Shown here one piece after another: positions 1-6,973 of a stretch of DNA of 64,000 bases (the stretch's first letter is position 1; every line of letters begins with the position of its first letter). Location of the stretch: assembly GCF_003968755.1 (NCBI RefSeq), contig NZ_RYDL01000003.1, forward strand, positions 223,177 through 287,176, in the 5' to 3' direction. The translations under genes were made by a program, and so were the position numbers. This DNA comes from Flavobacterium sp. RSP15. Its GTDB lineage: Bacteria; Bacteroidota; Bacteroidia; Flavobacteriales; Flavobacteriaceae. The notes below the pieces were generated by a model that was not told where the DNA came from, did not search any database, and was given only the letters and a program-made list of their open reading frames with translations.

Positions 1-3
1 ACT

Positions 4-310
4 AACGTACGGACAGGTCGCGACCTGTCCCTGCCCTATTCCTGCCCTATTCACATTCCCAAAACAACATTTCCTATCCTACACACAAATCGTAAAAAAT
101 ATAAATTATTTTGCGACTAATCTCTAACATACGGACAGGTCGCGACCTGTCCCTGCCCTATTCCTGCCCTATTCCTGCCCTATTCACATTCCCAAAACAA
201 CATTTCCTATCTTGCACACAAATCGTAAAAAATATAAATTATTTTGCGGAAAATCCCCAATACCTATTGCATCTGGATAACGTACGGACAGGTCGCGATC
301 TGTCCCTGCA
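4..310. repeat. Three tandem units each carrying a 20-bp palindrome
   Basis: Three direct copies begin near 4, 126 and 279. Each opens with a GC-rich palindrome, GGACAGGTCGCGACCTGTCC, at 11-30 and 133-152 (perfect) and at 286-305 (one mismatch, T at 299). Copies 1 and 2 continue with short microrepeats of CCTGCCCTATT (two copies in unit 1, three in unit 2) and a shared AT-rich tail ending in ATTTTGCG. Unit spacing is 122 then 153 bp. No gene is visible here. The function is unknown; a protein-binding array or a REP/MITE-like remnant are both possible. Confidence 0.8.
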
Positions 311-391
311 GATTGCACTAAAAATTAATCATTGAATCTTGCCTCTTACTATGATTCTACTACCATTTATCGAATTTTTATTGATAGAAAT

Positions 392-442
392 AAAAAAATG
401 CCTCAATATTGGGATATCAATCCAAAAAAGAGGCATTTTTTT
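392..442 (-). terminator. Bidirectional hairpin terminator at the distal end of the CRISPR array
   Basis: A 13-bp perfect stem (AAAAAAATGCCTC at 392-404 with its complement at 430-442) is followed by a T-run on either strand. It lies about 50 bp beyond the leader-distal end of the array, so it could end the minus-strand pre-crRNA. Confidence 0.75.
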
Positions 443-493
443 ATACGACATTCATCCATATTCCTTTGATAATTAGAAGGTAACAAGCCAACT

Positions 494-2507
494 AATATCG
501 TGTTTTCTAATCTTTAATCAAACCACAACAGGTTATAATTTTTTGTATTTGTTTTTACTAATATCGTGTTTTCTAATCTTTAATCAAACCACAACACAGC
601 AACAATCTTCTTTGTTGAAAGAATAATATCGTGTTTTCTAATCTTTAATCAAACCACAACGTATTAGAAACTTTAGACGAGGTTAAAAATAATATCGTGT
701 TTTCTAATCTTTAATCAAACCACAACTATCCGTTAAAAACTGCCGATACGGAAAAGAATATCGTGTTTTCTAATCTTTAATCAAACCACAACGATCTTTT
801 CTTTCAACATGAATGCACATTCAATATCGTGTTTTCTAATCTTTAATCAAACCACAACGTGGAGGATGTACGTTGCATGGAGTTGCTCAATATCGTGTTT
901 TCTAATCTTTAATCAAACCACAACCTTCCTCGCTTACTTGATTATAAGGCTTTCAATATCGTGTTTTCTAATCTTTAATCAAACCACAACCTAGTATGAT
1001 TTCGGCTTGAAATAAATAAAAATATCGTGTTTTCTAATCTTTAATCAAACCACAACAAAACGTTAAGGTTGTTAAAAATAAAAATAATATCGTGTTTTCT
1101 AATCTTTAATCAAACCACAACGGATCCATCAAAAGAATATTCGAATCCAGCAATATCGTGTTTTCTAATCTTTAATCAAACCACAACACAAACACAATCA
1201 TTCAAATGGCACAAGCGAATATCGTGTTTTCTAATCTTTAATCAAACCACAACCCGCCTCCCGTGGCAAGTGTATAGCAAAGCAATATCGTGTTTTCTAA
1301 TCTTTAATCAAACCACAACTAGTTGAAGGTTGTGAAGTTCCGGAAGTGTAATATCGTGTTTTCTAATCTTTAATCAAACCACAACCGCTTCCTGTCAAAC
1401 TTCTAAAAGTTCCAAAATATCGTGTTTTCTAATCTTTAATCAAACCACAACCGAGTTCCGCATGATGCGAATAGCAAAAGTAATATCGTGTTTTCTAATC
1501 TTTAATCAAACCACAACCAAATTCACTAATGTTTTCAATATACATTTAATATCGTGTTTTCTAATCTTTAATCAAACCACAACTACGACGATAGAAATGC
1601 AGTTGGGGGGAATAATATCGTGTTTTCTAATCTTTAATCAAACCACAACCGGTGGCATTCTGGATATTACTTTGCCCTTAATATCGTGTTTTCTAATCTT
1701 TAATCAAACCACAACAATTCTTAATCAGAAAACGCAATCAAAAAAAATATCGTGTTTTCTAATCTTTAATCAAACCACAACCAACGCTGGCTTTGGTGCT
1801 AAATTAATTAAAATATCGTGTTTTCTAATCTTTAATCAAACCACAACTGTCCTGCCACGCCAAAATTGTAGCAATACAATATCGTGTTTTCTAATCTTTA
1901 ATCAAACCACAACCTTCAGTCACATCCTCGCTGTAAGCTTTTGAATATCGTGTTTTCTAATCTTTAATCAAACCACAACTATTGTGTTTAAATGTTTTGC
2001 GATTTCTTTAATATCGTGTTTTCTAATCTTTAATCAAACCACAACCATTTTTCTATAGTTTTATTACTAGCATTTAATATCGTGTTTTCTAATCTTTAAT
2101 CAAACCACAACGGATTGGATCTTATTGAAAAAGAATTCAAAAATATCGTGTTTTCTAATCTTTAATCAAACCACAACAAATGGATGAAAACCGAAGAAGA
2201 CACACCAAATATCGTGTTTTCTAATCTTTAATCAAACCACAACTCATTAGTCATTGATAATTCTTTTCCGTGTAATATCGTGTTTTCTAATCTTTAATCA
2301 AACCACAACGTTTAAAACCGCCCCTGTTATCGAGGCGGTAATATCGTGTTTTCTAATCTTTAATCAAACCACAACCGTCACGCTAACGGCTTCTAATCTT
2401 ACCAAAATATCGTGTTTTCTAATCTTTAATCAAACCACAACATGTCAGGCATAAGTAGTTATATTTTATAAAATATCGTGTTTTCTAATCTTTAATCAAA
2501 CCACAAC
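494..2507 (-). CRISPR. Type II-C CRISPR array, 31 repeats and 30 spacers
   Basis: There are 31 copies of a 36-bp repeat that look identical along the whole array. In minus-strand orientation each begins GTTGTGGTTTGATTAAAG and ends ACACGATATT. The 30 spacers are 30 bp, except two of 29 bp (596-624 and the one just before the repeat at 1086), giving a 66-bp period. The tracrRNA anti-repeat at 6640-6670 is on the plus strand, so mature crRNAs must come from the minus strand, with the leader near 2508 and the oldest spacers near 494. No spacer duplicates were noticed by eye. Spacer targets cannot be assigned without a database search. Confidence 0.98.
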
Positions 2508-2561
2508 TGAAAGCTACTGCATCCCTGCTGGGCGGATGCCATACCTTTCAGTTGTGGTTTG
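2497..2561. repeat. Nested inverted repeat spanning the leader-repeat junction
   Basis: The left arm 2497-2513 (last 11 bp of the terminal repeat plus TGAAAG) is perfectly complementary to 2545-2561, giving a 17-bp stem. A second stem, GCATCC/GGATGC (2519-2524 with 2534-2539), is nested inside. The right arm is therefore an inverted copy of the leader-repeat junction: 6 bp of leader and 11 bp of repeat. There is no T-run, so it is not a plain terminator. Its role is unknown. Confidence 0.85.
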
Positions 2562-2600
2562 GCTGTTTAAGACAATGAAAAACTGTATGTCAAAGAACCT

Positions 2601-2874
2601 TTAAAAATCTTGTCTTCCGATGATTGTAATGATTTCAATTTCAACACCTTTGATATTGTAATAAATGGAATCAATTCCACAAACACAGAAACGTTTTACA
2701 TCCATGTATTTTGTAACAACTGGAAACATAAACGGATTTGATGCAGTTTTTAAAACATTCAAACAATATATCGTAATATTTATTTGCTTGTTACAAACCA
2801 AATCTTCCTAAACCGTACTCAAAAATTCTTACAATATCCTCTTCAGCTTCGTAAGATAAATGATACTTATACAT
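2601..2874 (-). pseudogene. parE: Broken ParE/RelE-family toxin
   Basis: The start ATG at 2874 lies inside the 3' end of the antitoxin gene (8-nt overlap), the usual coupled arrangement. The first 27 residues (MYKYHLSYEAEED...GRFGL) and the C-terminus (DSIYYNIKGVEIEIITIIGRQDF region) match the ParE pattern, but they are separated by two lesions. One is an in-frame TAA at 2791-2793 (codon 28, Glu to stop by a single change). The other is a one-base frameshift in the A-run near 2745-2752. The toxin is almost certainly inactive. Family ParE proteins poison DNA gyrase or act as RelE-fold toxins; that part is family knowledge, not visible here. Confidence 0.85.
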
Positions 2875-3106
2875 TTAGCCTACTTTTAATTTCTGCCAAA
2901 AGTTCCTCTTTGGTTTTGGTGCTAAAACCACTTTTCAAACCTCTATCGATTTTCATTTGTACATAGTTGTGATATTCTTCCCGCTCACGTGCTTGCTTGA
3001 TTAGATAATTTACCGCTTCACTTTTGCTAGTAAACTCTTCATTTGTTACTTGCTGTTTTAACCACTCATCATTCTGATTGGCTAAAGTGATACTTTGTCT
3101 TGCCAT
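2867..3106 (-). CDS. parD: ParD-like antitoxin (ribbon-helix-helix)
   Basis: The 79-aa protein begins MARQSITLANQNDEWLKQQV, a typical N-terminal RHH DNA-binding strand and helix. The basic and acidic C-terminal half (SGFSTKTKEELLAEIKSRLNV) is of the toxin-binding type. It is the first gene of a parDE operon whose toxin, overlapping its 3' end, is broken. RHH antitoxins normally repress their own promoter; a 24-bp palindrome lies 13 bp upstream of the start, as expected. The reading frame is intact although its partner is dead, so it may persist as an anti-addiction gene or through recent loss of the toxin. The location between cas9 and the CRISPR array is notable. Confidence 0.9.
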   Translation of the reverse strand: MARQSITLANQNDEWLKQQVTNEEFTSKSEAVNYLIKQAREREEYHNYVQMKIDRGLKSGFSTKTKEELLAEIKSRLNV

Positions 3107-3118
3107 AATACTAGTTTT

Positions 3119-3142
3119 AGTTGGTGTAAATTTACACCAACT
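3119..3142. promoter_or_regulatory. Palindromic operator of parD
   Basis: A perfect 24-bp palindrome with half-site AGTTGGTGTAAA ends 13 bp before the parD start codon and 13 bp from the cas9 stop codon. Position and symmetry fit autoregulation by an RHH antitoxin dimer pair. It also lies in the cas9 3' untranslated region, so a transcript reading from cas9 into parD would carry it as a hairpin. Confidence 0.75.
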
Positions 3143-3155
3143 TTTTGTACTAGAA

Positions 3156-6100
3156 TTAAATTTTTGAAATTTTTCCCGAAACTGAAATTTTTACTTTTAT
3201 AGGAATAAAAGAAAACCATCCAGTTTTGCCTTCTCCAAACCCTCTAATTTGTTTATAATCATCGTCAGTTATTGTTGAAGATTTATGTTTTCTGAAAAAA
3301 TAATCTCCAGCGGTAAGCTTTTGAACTCGATATAAACATTCTTTCAAAATATCACAATCTGGATTTTTCCAATCAATTTCTTCTTCTTTCAAACCCAGTA
3401 AAAACATATCATTAATATGCAACGTTGCAACTATTTCTTTTCCATCAGGAGGTAATTGATATGCTGTTTGTCCAGTTCTCTTTCTTTCCACAACTGTCCA
3501 AAAAGTTACTACCTCTTCTTTTAGATTTCCTTTTTCATCTTTATAAATTAAAACATGATGATTATTTCTAGGATTTACCCATTGGTTTACATTGTCCTTT
3601 AATTTTTCTGCTCCACCAATATTTTCTTTCATTCTTATTTTTAAAATAGGAACTGGCGCACCATTTCTATTAGGCAAGAAAATTTGTGGTTGCTTTACTC
3701 CGTTTTCATCAACAATAAAAAAAATATTTGCAGGAATTGTGCCTTTAACAAATCCGCCTAATTCTTGAATCCTTTTATGAATTAACTTTCTAATAGCTTC
3801 ATCAACTACTTTTTCTAATTGCTTTTCTGTTGTTAAACTATCTATTGATTTCCTAACATGAAAGGCTTCGTCTCCATTAAAGTTTCGTTTTCCAAAAACA
3901 GTTTCTTTATGCAATTGTCCTCTTGCTGCAACCCCTTTATTGATATGAGTTACGCCGTTTTTCTCCACTTTTGTATATCTAACAGTTATGTCTTTAGCAA
4001 TACGTTTGTGCGAAATCAAGATTTTATCTACTGCTTTTTCTGCATCAAATCGGAACGTTTCCCAAGGCATTGGAAAATCTTTTAAATCGTAGTTTCTATT
4101 GTAACGATTCCATTTTGATAATTCCTGCAAATAACTAGTCTTGCCACAAGCCATAACCAAAGCGTCAATGGCGTGATGACGATGGTCTTCACGAGTTTTA
4201 GCATTTTCATCATTCAAAACAGTATTCAAACCCCATTTTTGTCGCAAGTTAGCGGTCATTTGTCCAGGAGAAACATTTACTTTTTTACAAATTTGTTTCA
4301 AATACGTTGAAGCTTCTTTGCTTATAAATCGAGTGTCATTTAATTGTCTTGATGAAAAATCATCATCAAATTTTGTTTGTACAAATCGCTTGAATTTTTG
4401 GTAAGCATTTGGATATTCCTTGGTATCGGAAAACAATTTTAAAGCTCGTTCTTTTCTGGAAATCCAATCTAATTCATCATTTCCATAAAATTCAAAAGGT
4501 GTTTTATCTCCTTTTCGTCTGTTTTCATCAGCATAACACAATGTTTTATTATTGAAACTGTCGTTTAGCGAACGACTCCACGGATGGATATGCTCTATTT
4601 GGACTTCGCCAGTAAACAGCTTACTAACCGGAATTGTAACGCCAGTATAAGGACAAGTTTGCTTACATTCTTCCCAAAGTTTAAATTTCAAAATGTTATC
4701 ATGTGAAACTCTTGTGTATTTTTCTACTTCGCTTTTTACTCTATCATTTTCTCGTTCTAAGCGTTTTTGATCTCTACGAATTTTATTTCGTTGCGATTTA
4801 GATATTTTCAAATCACGAGCCATTTCAACTTTTATCTCGTCCAATTCCCCATGCTCTTCAATTAATTCATTGACTAATTTTCGCAATTCAAACAAAGCTG
4901 TTATTACAATAGGATTTCTGATTGCTTGAATTTCCTTGTCGGCATCTTTGCCAACTGGTAGTTTATCTAATAATGCTGTAACATCAATTGTTGCAGAGTG
5001 GTGATATAGTTTTTTTAATTGTTTTTCATTTAATAAAAAGTCCTTCCGAAGTAACTCTTTAATAGTATCTATAAAACCACCCGAAATTTTAGACCGAACA
5101 ATTCCTTCAACATTATCAATTAAATCTAGTTGTATTTGATTATTTTCTGATGAATCATTTTGCCATTTGTCTCCAAAAGTATTTTTAATTCCACCCATAA
5201 CAACAGCCACATCATAGGTGTATCCTAGCTGAAGAAATGGCAAAATATTTCCAATTGCTTTTCGGCTCAAACTTGCATAGCCATCTTTTACATTAAATTT
5301 TGAAATGGCGATTGCCTGTTCTTCATTAAAATACCAATTCTTGATGGCGTAGTCTTTAAGATTCGATTTACTGTCAAAAAAATACAAAACGTGCCAAATA
5401 TCTTCTTGCTCTTTCTCAGAAAACTCAAACCATTTTTTACCAAAGAATTTTTTGTTAGATAAATTAGAAATAGTATGTGTTCCAACTATTTGATCATCGT
5501 CTTTATAATTGAATTTGAATTCGGCACTTTCTTTGCCAATTACTTTTCGTAATTTCTTAAACTCAATTTTATCAGATAAAAGCAATAGGTCAATTAGTTT
5601 GTCCTTTTCGTGTTTAGAAATTTTAGTTCCGTTGTATTCAACGGTATTCACCCACTGCCAAATTCTAAATATTTCAACAGGAATAGCACTTATAGGGCAT
5701 TTGGTTTTTGAAGTTTCGAACGAACAATTCCCAACCAAATGCTTTTGGGAACGCAATGGTCGTTGATGAAATAGAATACCATCTTCTTTGTAATTGTCTT
5801 GTTTTCTACCCCCAAAAAGAGTTTTCAAATCATTATTTAAAACGAAATGAAATTTGGCTTGTGTATCCCAAATTAGCTCAAATTCATCAATATACATTTT
5901 TCGAGTTGTATATCTATTTCGGATTCTTTCTAATCCATCCTGAAAAGGCTGGTTTTCTTTTGGATAAATTTCAAACAAATAAGAACCTAAAGATTTGCCT
6001 TCAATACTTTCTAATGTATCATCAATTCCAATTTTTCCCTCTTTGGCGTTTCCTTTAAAAATAGCTCCATCATCGCTTCCTCCTTTTCTACTATTGCTTA

Positions 6101-6530
6101 AAAAACCTCTTCTTTGAATTAAGTGATAAAAAATTCGACCAATTTCTTCCAATGATAATTTATTAGTCAATGCTTTCTGTCTTAATTCATAAGGATTTAA
6201 CGCAAACCAGACAGCTAATTTTTCAGATGGAAATTGTTTGGTTATTTTCCAATCTTCAAAATCATGCGCAACCATAGGACACATATTATTTTCCGAGAGT
6301 GATCTTAACAATATTCTCTTCCTTAATCTCCTTCTAAAAAATTGGCGTCGTACACCTCTTGCACCTGTTCTACTTGCATTTTTGGAAATTTCATTATCTC
6401 CATCTCCCAAATTCTCAACACCCATTGGAAATATTCTACTTCCAATTCCTATAATTTTATTTAATTTATCATCAATCAAAGCCCACCCAATGCTATTTGT
6501 CCCTAAATCCAATCCTAATATTTTTGCCAT
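3156..6530 (-). CDS. cas9: CRISPR-associated endonuclease Cas9, type II-C
   Basis: The 1124-aa RNA-guided DNA endonuclease uses crRNA:tracrRNA to cleave both strands of a matching protospacer. The order of parts is RuvC-I with MAKILGLDLGTNSIGWAL (Asp8), an arginine-rich bridge helix around residues 60-90, the recognition lobe to about 540, RuvC-II with KVEMARDL (Glu569), HNH with CPYTG and QIEHIHPWS (His647) and the downstream YADENRRKG, RuvC-III with HHAIDAL (His786, Asp789), and a PAM-interacting C-terminal region from about 850. All catalytic residues are present and the frame is open, so the enzyme looks functional. The length is in the compact II-C range (near the roughly 1080 aa of Neisseria Cas9) and shorter than the roughly 1400-aa Cas9 proteins known from many flavobacteria. 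No cas1 or cas2 follows it; parD and the broken parE do. Confidence 0.97.
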   Translation of the reverse strand: MAKILGLDLGTNSIGWALIDDKLNKIIGIGSRIFPMGVENLGDGDNEISKNASRTGARGVRRQFFRRRLRKRILLRSLSENNMCPMVAHDFEDWKITKQFPSEKLAVWFALNPYELRQKALTNKLSLEEIGRIFYHLIQRRGFLSNSRKGGSDDGAIFKGNAKEGKIGIDDTLESIEGKSLGSYLFEIYPKENQPFQDGLERIRNRYTTRKMYIDEFELIWDTQAKFHFVLNNDLKTLFGGRKQDNYKEDGILFHQRPLRSQKHLVGNCSFETSKTKCPISAIPVEIFRIWQWVNTVEYNGTKISKHEKDKLIDLLLLSDKIEFKKLRKVIGKESAEFKFNYKDDDQIVGTHTISNLSNKKFFGKKWFEFSEKEQEDIWHVLYFFDSKSNLKDYAIKNWYFNEEQAIAISKFNVKDGYASLSRKAIGNILPFLQLGYTYDVAVVMGGIKNTFGDKWQNDSSENNQIQLDLIDNVEGIVRSKISGGFIDTIKELLRKDFLLNEKQLKKLYHHSATIDVTALLDKLPVGKDADKEIQAIRNPIVITALFELRKLVNELIEEHGELDEIKVEMARDLKISKSQRNKIRRDQKRLERENDRVKSEVEKYTRVSHDNILKFKLWEECKQTCPYTGVTIPVSKLFTGEVQIEHIHPWSRSLNDSFNNKTLCYADENRRKGDKTPFEFYGNDELDWISRKERALKLFSDTKEYPNAYQKFKRFVQTKFDDDFSSRQLNDTRFISKEASTYLKQICKKVNVSPGQMTANLRQKWGLNTVLNDENAKTREDHRHHAIDALVMACGKTSYLQELSKWNRYNRNYDLKDFPMPWETFRFDAEKAVDKILISHKRIAKDITVRYTKVEKNGVTHINKGVAARGQLHKETVFGKRNFNGDEAFHVRKSIDSLTTEKQLEKVVDEAIRKLIHKRIQELGGFVKGTIPANIFFIVDENGVKQPQIFLPNRNGAPVPILKIRMKENIGGAEKLKDNVNQWVNPRNNHHVLIYKDEKGNLKEEVVTFWTVVERKRTGQTAYQLPPDGKEIVATLHINDMFLLGLKEEEIDWKNPDCDILKECLYRVQKLTAGDYFFRKHKSSTITDDDYKQIRGFGEGKTGWFSFIPIKVKISVSGKISKI

Positions 6531-6600
6531 AACAATCTGTATTTTGTAAGAATTTTTAAAGCTACGGAGAAAATAATTACCTGCTTTACGGTTTCCCTCA

Positions 6601-6631
6601 TTGCAACCTAATTAATTTATATGTATATTTA
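6601..6631 (+). promoter_or_regulatory. Probable tracrRNA promoter
   Basis: TATATTTA at 6624-6631 is one base from the Bacteroidetes -7 consensus TAnnTTTG, with TTG at 6601-6603 about 20 bp upstream as a -33 element. The predicted transcript would begin a few bases later, immediately before the anti-repeat. It lies in the divergent gap between tracrRNA and cas9. Confidence 0.5.
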
Positions 6632-6637
6632 CAACTG

Positions 6638-6727
6638 ATTAAAATTTCTAATCTTTAATCTTATCACAATAAGGCTATATGCCGTAGATGAAAATCTTAA
6701 GTCCTGCTTCGGTGGGACTTTTTTTTT
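6638..6727 (+). ncRNA. tracrRNA of the type II-C system
   Basis: Bases about 6642-6670 (TTTCTAATCTTTAATC, then TTATCACAAT) form an anti-repeat. It pairs with the 5' part of the minus-strand CRISPR repeat over 16 continuous base pairs, then a small internal bulge, then six more pairs including G-U. The tail has three hairpins: GGC/GCC at 6673-6683, AGAT/ATCT around 6686-6697, and a terminator stem AAGTCC/GGACTT (6699-6720) with a UUCG-type loop and a run of T to 6727. Its 5' and 3' ends are estimates. It directs crRNA maturation with RNase III and is part of the active Cas9 complex (family knowledge). Confidence 0.93.
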
Positions 6728-6758
6728 GAAAACAATTCATAATTTTAACCCAAATGCC

Positions 6759-6858
6759 TAGCCCTGATGGAAGCGGCATCTCCCGATTTAGAAAAACAAG
6801 GCTTTTCAGCCGTAGTTTTTATTAATTGGGAATACAGCGGACAGCAGGAAATAGCTCC
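6759..6858 (+). repeat. Dispersed flavobacterial intergenic element, copy 1
   Basis: The element starts TAGCCCTGATGGAAGCGG and ends AGCGGACAGCAGGAAATAG-CTCC. The same termini recur at 54309-54423, and related GGATAG-containing elements occur at about 29996 and 44911. It is non-coding with internal self-complementary segments, so it is probably transcribed as a structured RNA or is a non-autonomous repeat. A match to the Rfam Flavo-1 RNA family is worth testing. Confidence 0.6.
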
Positions 6859-6973
6859 AAAAAAAAAGCCATTTAACCTAAAATGACTATAAATTAAGTT
6901 TTTGTTTTGTATTTTCATACTGCTTTAGTATCTTTCGAGTTGAATCTATTTAGAAACCTTACACATTGAAAAA

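Noticed and set aside
2340..2405. Spacer sharing TTCTAATCTT with the repeat and tracrRNA
   Set aside because: The match is ten bases only in an AT-rich genome and is likely chance; no tracr-like structure surrounds it.
809..2454. Long open frames across the CRISPR array with a repeated ISCFLIFNQTTT-like peptide
   Set aside because: The 66-bp period is divisible by three, so the repeat is read in the same frame again and again. This is an artefact of the array, not a protein.
2508..2600. Rho-independent terminator for the array
   Set aside because: The strong hairpin at 2497-2561 lacks a T-run on either side and lies at the leader end of the array rather than its distal end.
2601..2801. Stand-alone 66-codon protein on the minus strand
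   Set aside because: It is the C-terminal part of the frameshifted parE gene, not an independent gene.
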